NCBI GenBank assembly: GCA_022717655.1
Contig: JAIIAN010000063.1
Span: 1-15,356 of the forward strand
Direction: 5' to 3'
Length of the DNA stretch: 15,356 bases
Origin: Bacillota bacterium
GTDB lineage: Bacteria > Bacillota > Clostridia > Lachnospirales > Lachnospiraceae
Shown here: one piece after another, positions 8,048 through 14,606 of the stretch
How the letters are laid out: each line of letters begins with the position of its first letter
Position numbering within the stretch: the stretch's first letter is position 1
Position numbers and translations under genes: made by a program
The notes under the pieces: generated by a model
Seen by the model: the letters and a program-made list of their open reading frames with translations, nothing else
Databases searched by the model: none
Told to the model about the DNA's origin: nothing

Positions 8048-9151
8048 ATGAATATTTTAATTGAAGGAATGTCAAGACAGCTTGGCGGAATGGAAGTCTT
8101 TATGATGTCTATTTATCGTAGACTTAGTAAGAAAGGCTATCATTTTGATTTTATTGCCTATGACGATAAAATTGTATTTGAAGAAGAATTAATAAAGAAT
8201 GGTTCTAAAGTATTCCATATAACACCACGCTCGAAGAGCTTGATAAAACTGAAGAAAGAATTAAATCAGGTTTTTAAAGAATATGATTATCAGGTATTTT
8301 GGACCAATAAAACAAGTGTCAGTAATATTGAGGCAGTAAAAGCGGCAAAGAAAAATCGAGTGCCACTTCGGATTGTGTATTCACATTTGTCGGAAAACAG
8401 GGGAACAAAATTTACCTGGATGATGCATGTAAAAAACAGAAAAAGTCTGAAAAAATATGCAAATCAATTTATGGCATGCTCAGAAGGTGCTGCAAAATGG
8501 ATGTTTGGAAAAGAATCCGATCAAGCAGAAGTGATTTTAAATGGAATTGATGTCAGAGAATATGCGTATTCTCCGCAAAAAGAAAAAGAGATGCGGGAAA
8601 AACTAAAACTTGGTGAAGCTCCTGTAATTGGTAATGTTGGAAGATTTTCAAAAGAAAAAAATCATGACTTTTTATTCCTGATTTTTAAAGAAATTTTAAA
8701 AGCACGGCCAGATGCAATTTTAGTACTTTGTGGAGATGGACAAAGAAGAGAAGAATTAGAAGAGCAGGCAAAACAGCTTTCTATCTATGAACAGATACGA
8801 TTCTTGGGAATACGCAGAGATATTCCCGATGTTTTACAGGTTATGAATGTATTTGTATTTCCGTCTGTATTGGAAGGATACCCGATTTCGCTGGTGGAAT
8901 CGCAGGCAGCAGGAATTCCTACCTTTGCAGCGAAAGAGACGGTACCATTAGAGATGGGAATAACCAGTCAGATGAAATTCTTATCTCTAGAAGATTCGCC
9001 GAATGTTTGGGCAGAGGCGGCACTGAAAGAACTAAAGAAAGAAAAAAAATCTGAAACAGATAAATTACTTGAAAGCGACAGCAGTATAGACAAAATGCTT
9101 GAAAAAATAGAGAAAACGATTCAAATGGGAGTAAAGAAGTATGGAAATTGA
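8048..9151 (+). CDS. Glycosyltransferase family 4 (EpsF-like)
   Basis: A 367-residue GT-B-fold retaining glycosyltransferase. The N-terminal acceptor domain starts MNILIEGMSRQLGGMEVFM (1-19), with the glycine-rich loop and HFDFIAYDD (32-40). The C-terminal donor domain has VIGNVGRFSKEKNHDFL (193-209), LVLCGDGQRREEL (226-238) and the EX7E motif, E276 to E284, within LEGYPISLVESQAAGIP. It should add a hexose or similar sugar to the repeat unit. It follows the CDP-glycerol-type gene by three bases and overlaps the Stealth gene by 11 bases, so translation is coupled. The C-terminal 45 residues are rich in Lys and Glu. Donor is unknown. Confidence 0.93.
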   Translation: MNILIEGMSRQLGGMEVFMMSIYRRLSKKGYHFDFIAYDDKIVFEEELIKNGSKVFHITPRSKSLIKLKKELNQVFKEYDYQVFWTNKTSVSNIEAVKAAKKNRVPLRIVYSHLSENRGTKFTWMMHVKNRKSLKKYANQFMACSEGAAKWMFGKESDQAEVILNGIDVREYAYSPQKEKEMREKLKLGEAPVIGNVGRFSKEKNHDFLFLIFKEILKARPDAILVLCGDGQRREELEEQAKQLSIYEQIRFLGIRRDIPDVLQVMNVFVFPSVLEGYPISLVESQAAGIPTFAAKETVPLEMGITSQMKFLSLEDSPNVWAEAALKELKKEKKSETDKLLESDSSIDKMLEKIEKTIQMGVKKYGN

Positions 9152-10124
9152 TTTAGTAATTCCATGGGTGGATGGCAATGACCCGAAATGGCTTGATGAA
9201 AAGAGAGCCTGTTTAAAGGAAGAAAAAGGAGATGGACGTGCAAACCGTTTCCGTGAATGGGATAATCTGGAATATCTGTTTCGCGGGATTGAAAAAAATC
9301 TTCCGTGGATTCGTAAGATTCATTTTATTACCTGGGGTCATGTTCCAAAGTGGATGAATGTGAAGCATCCAAAGTTAAATATTGTAAAACATACAGATTA
9401 CATTCCAAAAGAGTATCTTCCTACATATAATGCAAATACAATAGAAATGAACATTCATCGTATACCTGGATTGGCAGAACATTTTATTTATGCTAATGAT
9501 GATACTTTTTTTGTAAAACCAATCAGTCAGGAAGACTTTTTTAAAAACGGTCTTCCATGCGACTGTCCTCTTGAACGTGTGCATGTCTTTAAAAGAGGTG
9601 GAATTGACCATATTGTTGCAAACGATTTGGAATTATTAAATGACCACTTTTTGAAAAAAGACACTTTGAAAAAATACCGCAAGAAATGGTTTTCCTTAAA
9701 TTACAAACGATTGTTATTAAAAAATATTTATATGCTAGGGATCAGACAGTTTCCCGGATTTGTAAATCCTCATATTCCGCTTTCATATTTAAAGAGTACA
9801 TTTGAGGAAGTCTGGGAGAAAGAACCGAAAGTATTGGATGAAACCTGTAAACATAAATTGAGAAATAACATGGATGTTAATCAGTGGCTGTGTCGTTACT
9901 GGCAGTTTGCCAAAGGACAGTTCGAGCCTGGAAACCCTTATATTGGAAAATTTTATTCGATTGGAAAAGACGATGAACTCATTGAACAGGCATTGAAGAC
10001 AAAACAATATAAAATGTTATGCTTAAGTGACGATAAACCGGAACTTGATTTTGAAAAAGAAAAAGAATGGCTCAAAGTCTTATTACAGTTTTATTTTCCG
10101 GAAAAATCTTCGTTTGAAAAATAG
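9141..10124 (+). CDS. Stealth family sugar-phosphate transferase
   Basis: Stealth proteins (relatives of meningococcal SacB/XcbA and the GlcNAc-1-phosphotransferase alpha/beta subunits) transfer hexose-1-phosphate and create phosphodiester links in capsules. All conserved regions can be recognised in the 327 residues: CR1 IDLVIPWVDGNDPKWL (3-18); CR2 from NRFREWDNLEYLFRGI (35-50) through FITWGHVPKWMN (62-73), YLPTYNANTIEMN (92-104) and FIYANDDTFF (115-124); CR3 around NPHIPLSYLKSTFEEVW (209-225) and DVNQWLCRYWQ (245-255); CR4 near SIGKDDE (273-279). The acidic residues in CR1 and CR2 are those expected for metal binding. It starts inside the preceding GT4 gene. In this context it should add a sugar phosphate to the repeat unit, giving a phosphopolysaccharide. 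Confidence 0.93.
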   Translation: MEIDLVIPWVDGNDPKWLDEKRACLKEEKGDGRANRFREWDNLEYLFRGIEKNLPWIRKIHFITWGHVPKWMNVKHPKLNIVKHTDYIPKEYLPTYNANTIEMNIHRIPGLAEHFIYANDDTFFVKPISQEDFFKNGLPCDCPLERVHVFKRGGIDHIVANDLELLNDHFLKKDTLKKYRKKWFSLNYKRLLLKNIYMLGIRQFPGFVNPHIPLSYLKSTFEEVWEKEPKVLDETCKHKLRNNMDVNQWLCRYWQFAKGQFEPGNPYIGKFYSIGKDDELIEQALKTKQYKMLCLSDDKPELDFEKEKEWLKVLLQFYFPEKSSFEK

Positions 10125-10186
10125 GGCAGGCTCAAAGTAAAGTATTTACGATTGAGTGTGTATTAAGAAAGGACAAGTTATAGATT

Positions 10187-11551
10187 ATGAAACTCGATAT
10201 ACGAAAGATGATAAGCGACCCGTTTTGGTTTGCCATGTATATGCTTTTAATCGCTTATCTTGGAGCACCGGCATTTTTGAAGATTCATCTTGGACTATTC
10301 AGAAAAGCAGGTCTGGTATGGGGAGCGGTTTTGCTTGCCATCTTTTTGATAAAAAACTACAGAGCTTATCTGGAAAATAAATTTGCACTGGTCTTGTTTT
10401 TGTTCTGTGTTGCAAACGGAATCACGATACTTGTAAACTGGAGAACCAAATTAAGCAGCAATATTTTTACTTTTGGTTATATGACCACTTCACTGCTTTT
10501 AGTTTTTAATATGTACTGGCAGAAAGAGGAAGAGGAAGAGGAAGTGGAAAAGAAAATAAAAATCTTTTCCTGGATGAATGTGATTATGCCGCTTATTTAT
10601 GCCTCAATTGCATTAATTACATTTTTACTTTCCGTTCAAGTGTGCTATGAACTTCCGAATGGATATCAGTATCTTGGAATGTTTGAAAATCGTCTATGGG
10701 GCTTATTCAACCCGAACACCGGTGGAATGATGGCGGTGATTTCCATGGCATTTTCTCTTTATCTGATAAACAAGTCAGTACAAAAGAAAAAACTTCTGAT
10801 TGCAAATATTGTAATTCAATATCTGTATCTGATTTTAACACAGTCAAGAAGTGCTTATGGAGCATTTATCTTTTTTATTCTGATTGTAATTGGATTTGTC
10901 TGGGTCAAAAGAGAAAATCTGTTCACAAAAGATATCAAAACCTGCACAAAGAGTCTTTTAAAAGCGGTAATTATTTTTGTGTGCGTGCTGGCACTTTCTC
11001 CGCTTGTAAAACATACGATTGTATGGATTCCAAATATAGTAGATAAGGCAGAGGGGGAAAATGTACAAAGAACAGAACTTGTAAGAACAGAGGAATTTTT
11101 AGAAGATGATGATGCAAATAGTGTTAGTAATGGACGAGTAGAAATCTGGAAATCGGGATTAAAAGTCTGGAAAAATTCTCCTGTATTTGGTGCAGGTGCA
11201 AACTGCATTTATGAATATGCGAAGAGGGATTTGGACAAAGGAACGGCACAGGCACTTCATAATGGAGGACTTCATAATGTTTATGTGACAACACTGGTGG
11301 CATCAGGAGTCGTGGGACTTGGAATTTTGGCAGTCTTTTTAATCATGGTATTTGTACGGTTTGCAAAAGCACTGTTTTTAAAACAGGAGACTTCAGCGTT
11401 TATTTTGATGGGACTTTGTGGGGGAATTTTAATTTCGGATTTTATGGAATCAAGAATTTTATATGCAAATTCAAGTGTTCATTATATTTTCTGGATGACA
11501 ATGGCATATCTGTGCTGTAAAATAAATGATATCAAGAAAAAACAGTCATAA
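10187..11551 (+). CDS. wzy: Wzy-type polysaccharide polymerase / O-antigen ligase-like membrane protein
   Basis: The 454-residue protein has about 10-12 membrane helices and a long extracytoplasmic segment at about 285-370. That segment ends in a ligase/Wzy_C-like signature: GRVEIW, PVFGAG (332-337), then paired His-Asn motifs at H358-N359 and H363-N364 leading into VYVTTLVASGVVGLG. It should join flipped repeat units on the outer face of the membrane, and is the only polymerase candidate in the window. An acidic run (KEEEEEEVEKK, about 113-124) marks a cytoplasmic loop. An AAAGGA ribosome site lies about 13 bases before the ATG, slightly far. An overlapping frame starting at 10156 has no family features and was dismissed. 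Confidence 0.85.
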   Translation: MKLDIRKMISDPFWFAMYMLLIAYLGAPAFLKIHLGLFRKAGLVWGAVLLAIFLIKNYRAYLENKFALVLFLFCVANGITILVNWRTKLSSNIFTFGYMTTSLLLVFNMYWQKEEEEEEVEKKIKIFSWMNVIMPLIYASIALITFLLSVQVCYELPNGYQYLGMFENRLWGLFNPNTGGMMAVISMAFSLYLINKSVQKKKLLIANIVIQYLYLILTQSRSAYGAFIFFILIVIGFVWVKRENLFTKDIKTCTKSLLKAVIIFVCVLALSPLVKHTIVWIPNIVDKAEGENVQRTELVRTEEFLEDDDANSVSNGRVEIWKSGLKVWKNSPVFGAGANCIYEYAKRDLDKGTAQALHNGGLHNVYVTTLVASGVVGLGILAVFLIMVFVRFAKALFLKQETSAFILMGLCGGILISDFMESRILYANSSVHYIFWMTMAYLCCKINDIKKKQS

Positions 11552-11605
11552 AGAAATCAAAAATAGAGAAGAAAAGTTAAAATAAAAGAGAAAGGATATG
11601 ACCGG

Positions 11606-12088
11606 ATGGGGAAAGTTAGACGATGGATGTTGGTACTTTGTGCAGCTTTTATGGTGCTGAGTACACAGTCTGTGTATGCGGATGATACGCAAGATTCTCT
11701 CGATGGCTACTGGTCAAAAGTAGATGAGGAAACTTATCAATATTTATTATGGGATGGAACTGTAATTACAGACCAGTGGGCAAAAATTGAGGATGAATGG
11801 TACTTTTTTGATGAAAATGGAGTCATGCAAAGGGGATGGCTTTGGAAAAGTGGCGGATGGTACTATCTGGATGAAGAAACCGGTGCAATGCAGAAAGGCT
11901 GGATTAAAATCGAGAAAGATGAGTATTTTTTAAGTGAGACAAGTGGAAGAATGAAAAAAGGTTGGGTTTATTGGAATAAAAAGTGGTATTTACTAGAAAA
12001 AAATGGTTGTCTTGTAAAAAATAAGGAATACTATTTTATGGGACAAAAGTTTTATTTTAATAAATCAGGAGAATGGGTAAAAGATTAG
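11606..12088 (+). CDS. Small secreted cell-wall (choline-binding-type) repeat protein
   Basis: Residues 1-25 form a signal peptide (MGKVRRWMLVLCAAFMVL, cleavage after VYA). The remaining 135 residues consist of about six aromatic repeats of about 20 residues and no catalytic domain, for example EDEWYFFDENGVMQRGWLWK, SGGWYYLDEETGAMQKGW and NKKWYLLEKNGCLVKN. They match the cell-wall-binding repeat family, which binds choline residues in pneumococcal proteins and glucans in some streptococcal and clostridial proteins. The early and last repeats are degenerate. In an operon with licD and beside a Pce-like esterase, binding to phosphocholine on the locus's own polysaccharide is the simplest inference. 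The ATG at 11606 has AAAGG ten bases upstream. ATG at 11598 is out of frame and opens only 20 codons. The stop codon directly abuts the next ATG. Confidence 0.88.
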   Translation: MGKVRRWMLVLCAAFMVLSTQSVYADDTQDSLDGYWSKVDEETYQYLLWDGTVITDQWAKIEDEWYFFDENGVMQRGWLWKSGGWYYLDEETGAMQKGWIKIEKDEYFLSETSGRMKKGWVYWNKKWYLLEKNGCLVKNKEYYFMGQKFYFNKSGEWVKD

Positions 12089-13135
12089 ATGGAAGTTGTA
12101 TCAATTGTAAAAATGATACTGTTCACAGTGGCATTTTGGTTGTTTTTGATTGTCTTAGGATTTCATACACCGGCAAAGCGGACGAAAAAAATTACAGAAC
12201 TGCTTATGGGTGGAATGATATTATTTTTCTTTTTATTTGAAATATTGGCTCTGTGTGCAGTTTTCTTTCAATGGAAATTTCATATGCTCTACTGGCTAGT
12301 ACTGGGAATTTCGGCAGTGCTGTTTGTCGTTTCAATTGTTCAAAATTGGAATTTTGTCATGAAATTAATCTGGTTTAAGAAGCAGGAAGCAAAGAAACAA
12401 AAAGGAAGCAGACTTTGGTATTTTCCGGCTGTTTTATTGATTGTAGTTCAGATGTATGCAGGAATTTTTTATACGCATATTGATGATGATGATGCCTTTT
12501 ATGTTGCAACAGCGTCAACAACACTTGAGACCGATACGGTGTTTCAATATAATGCGTATACGGGAGAGGAGTATGAATCGCTTCCAAGTCGTTATGTGCT
12601 GTCACCATTTCCAATTTTTGAAGCAGGTTTAAGCAAGCTTTATGGTGTACCATCAACTGTTTTGGCACATACGGGGATGTTTTTGATTTTTCTTCCGGTT
12701 GCTTATTTTGTCTATGACTTGTTTGGCAGTTTCTTTTGGAAAAATAAGAGAAAAGAGAGAGGATTATTCCTGCTATTTCTGGCGTGGATGAATGTGTTTG
12801 GATATTATTCCGTTTATACGATGTCTACTTTTTTGCTGATTCGTATCTGGCAGGGAAAAGCGGTGCTCGCAGCCATTATTCTTCCATTATTATTTTATTA
12901 CTTGATGTGTGCTTATAAAAATGAATATCAAACGCAGAATATTGTTTTGATTTTTCTGACGACTGGTGCAGCAGCATTAACTTCTTCAATGGGAATTTTC
13001 TTAGCACCGATTATGGTGGTGCTAGGTGCTTTTTCTGGAATAATATGTACAAAAAAATTAGAAGTTAGCATTCGCCTGTTAATAGGTTGCATTCCTTGTA
13101 TTGTATTAGCCGGGATTTATTTGGGTTTAAGATAA
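12089..13135 (+). CDS. GT-C-like membrane protein, N-terminal part (DUF6077-like); probably split gene
   Basis: The 348 residues contain about eight membrane helices. After the fourth helix comes THIDDDDAFYVATAST (129-144), in the predicted first large external loop. A His/Asp-rich motif there is typical of GT-C glycosyltransferases that use polyprenyl-phosphate sugars. The overall pattern resembles the uncharacterised DUF6077 family. The protein ends abruptly in a hydrophobic segment at GIYLGLR, and the next reading frame continues with further helices and a soluble tail. The two therefore look like halves of one protein of about 610 residues. It begins directly after the TAG of the repeat-protein gene, with a weak ribosome site inside that gene (AGGAG at 12068-12072). 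Possible role: adding side-chain sugars outside the membrane. Confidence 0.75.
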   Translation: MEVVSIVKMILFTVAFWLFLIVLGFHTPAKRTKKITELLMGGMILFFFLFEILALCAVFFQWKFHMLYWLVLGISAVLFVVSIVQNWNFVMKLIWFKKQEAKKQKGSRLWYFPAVLLIVVQMYAGIFYTHIDDDDAFYVATASTTLETDTVFQYNAYTGEEYESLPSRYVLSPFPIFEAGLSKLYGVPSTVLAHTGMFLIFLPVAYFVYDLFGSFFWKNKRKERGLFLLFLAWMNVFGYYSVYTMSTFLLIRIWQGKAVLAAIILPLLFYYLMCAYKNEYQTQNIVLIFLTTGAAALTSSMGIFLAPIMVVLGAFSGIICTKKLEVSIRLLIGCIPCIVLAGIYLGLR

Positions 13136-13151
13136 GAATTGGGGTCATGAG

Positions 13152-13931
13152 ATGAGTGAAACATTTGAGTTAGAGAAGTTTTTCTGGACACATTATAATG
13201 GAAAAGGAATTTATCTTTATATATTTTTAGGTTGTATATTTTTACTGATATTACTGAGAAAAAAGAAGAAATATAATTTCTATTTGTTTTGGTATTGTAT
13301 AGGAGGATTGATTTTATATTGGTTTCCGTATACAGCTAAAATAATTATGGAACAGATAATTGGAAGGACAGTATATTGGAGAATGTTTTGGCTACTTCCG
13401 GTTGTATTTGTGATTGGTTATTTGTTAGTGTGCTGTATAACTAAAATTAAAAGTAATAGTTTAGTTATACTGACAACAGGCTTAATATTGGTTGGTCTTG
13501 CTTTAAGTGGAAAGTTTGTTTATAATGGAGATGTGTTTTATAAATCTACAAATTATTATAAGCTGCCTCAGACGGTGCTTGGAATTTGTGATGCTATAAA
13601 AGAAGATGCGGAAGGAGAAAAGATAAAAGCAATTTTTCCAGATGAATTGGTTTCTTATGTAAGACAATATAATCCTTCAATATATTTACTTTATGGAAGG
13701 GATGCAGGAAAAGATGGAAAAACTGATACAATGGAGGCCGCAATAGTATATGAGATTTTGAATAATCCCGAACAAGATAGAGAAACTTTTGAAGAAGGAA
13801 TTCGTTTATCTGAATGCAATTATTTAGTAGTGAATGATTCGAGTAGTATTAGTTTTTTGGCTGAACATATTTATGAAAGAATACAAAAAATAGATAATTA
13901 TTCTATTTATAAGATTAATGAGAGAGAATGA
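13152..13931 (+). CDS. GT-C-like membrane protein, C-terminal part (DUF6077-like); probably split gene
   Basis: This 259-residue frame starts with HYNGKGIYLYIFLGCIFLL, has about four helices (roughly 20-36, 42-60, 76-98, 104-122, including RMFWLLPVVFVIGY), then a soluble C-terminal domain from about 130 that ends YSIYKINERE. This looks like the second half of the GT-C-like protein encoded just upstream rather than a stand-alone enzyme. Its ATG has only a weak site (GGGG at 13141-13144). The frame stays open upstream to 13131, encoding DKNWGHE, past the stop of the first part. A one-base change between about 13130 and 13135 would fuse the two. DNA here is strikingly AT-rich (about 20% GC in lines 13201-13320, hand count) compared with the upstream genes. 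Confidence 0.7.
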   Translation: MSETFELEKFFWTHYNGKGIYLYIFLGCIFLLILLRKKKKYNFYLFWYCIGGLILYWFPYTAKIIMEQIIGRTVYWRMFWLLPVVFVIGYLLVCCITKIKSNSLVILTTGLILVGLALSGKFVYNGDVFYKSTNYYKLPQTVLGICDAIKEDAEGEKIKAIFPDELVSYVRQYNPSIYLLYGRDAGKDGKTDTMEAAIVYEILNNPEQDRETFEEGIRLSECNYLVVNDSSSISFLAEHIYERIQKIDNYSIYKINERE

Positions 13932-13980
13932 AAAGAAAAGTAGTAGGAGATTTTATTTCTTTGAAAAGAGGAATGAAGAG

Positions 13981-14403
13981 ATGATATCTATAATCAAAGA
14001 ATTATTTTGTAGATTTAAAGATGCGATTTTTTATTTGATTTTTGGTATATTTACAACACTGGTAAATATAATTTCTTATTGGGTTGGAGCTCATTTGTTA
14101 TGTTTATCAATTATGTTAAGTACAATGGTTGCATGGTTTTTGGCAGTATTATTTGCTTATTTGACAAATAGAAGTTTAGTATTTCATAGTGAAGCAACAG
14201 AAACAGTAGAAATTATTAAGGAGATTCTTTCTTTTTTCTCATGTAGACTGGCAACAGGAATTTTTGATTGGATTTGTATGTTTTTATTTGTAGAAATTTT
14301 GAATTTAAATGATTTATTTATGAAAATAATTACTAATATTGGTGTTATAATCTTAAATTATGTTGCAAGCAAATTGATTATTTTTAAGAAAAATAATTGT
14401 TAA
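13981..14403 (+). CDS. gtrA: GtrA family membrane protein
   Basis: A 140-residue protein with four membrane helices and GtrA marks: FYLIFGIFTTLVNIISYW (17-34), LFAYLTNRSLVF (57-68) and a C-terminal NYVASKLIIFKK. GtrA proteins are thought to help flip polyprenyl-phosphate-linked monosaccharides or otherwise assist GtrB-type glycosyltransferases during side-chain glycosylation. I chose ATG 13981 because the protein then begins with the usual short cytoplasmic segment and first helix and an AGAGG site lies about ten bases upstream. An in-frame ATG at 13918 would add 21 basic residues (total 161) and overlap the previous gene by 14 bases. It is between the GT-C-like protein and a GtrB-like transferase, as expected for such a module. 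Very AT-rich: line 14281-14340 has six G/C of 60. Confidence 0.88.
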   Translation: MISIIKELFCRFKDAIFYLIFGIFTTLVNIISYWVGAHLLCLSIMLSTMVAWFLAVLFAYLTNRSLVFHSEATETVEIIKEILSFFSCRLATGIFDWICMFLFVEILNLNDLFMKIITNIGVIILNYVASKLIIFKKNNC

Positions 14404-14606
14404 AATCAATGTGGAAAAAATTTGATAGTCAGACATTGTGACACAGTATGGTATTCATTAATGAAGTAGTAGTAGAAACAAGAATCCTATTGATTTAGCT
14501 TTTGGGAGTGTTAGGATATGGATGCAGTAATTGCATCAGCATTAGAACTTTGTGAAAAAGAATTTTTAGAAAAATATTAGATTAGTATTATGAGGATGAA
14601 ACTAAT
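14404..14606 (+). other. 203-base AT-rich spacer with a 20-codon open frame
   Basis: The spacer between gtrA and the next glycosyltransferase is unusually long for this operon. It contains a short frame at 14518-14580 (ATG to TAG, starting MDAVIASALELCEKEF) with GGGAG and AGGAT upstream. I cannot assign it; it may be a leader peptide, a gene remnant or chance. No hairpin followed by a T-run was seen, and no convincing promoter (TTGATA at 14422 has no -10 at normal spacing). Confidence 0.3.

Noticed and set aside
10156..10380. 74-codon frame overlapping the start of the polymerase gene
   Set aside because: Out of frame with the polymerase, no recognisable features, and it ends inside the polymerase coding region.
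10526..10543. Three GAGGAA hexamers in the polymerase gene as a possible phase-variable repeat
   Set aside because: The unit is six bases, so copy change would keep the frame and only alter a Glu run in a cytoplasmic loop.
10855..11208. Minus-strand 117-codon frame opposite the polymerase
   Set aside because: It is a shadow of a well-supported membrane protein gene, with no family signature.
11598..11660. ATG at 11598 as a start or leader peptide before the repeat protein
   Set aside because: Out of frame, only 20 codons, and the ribosome site is one base away, too close to use; 11606 fits the signal peptide and spacing.
1277..12088. Intrinsic terminators within the operon
   Set aside because: The gaps between genes (0-77 bases) are A-rich but show no GC hairpin followed by a T-run.
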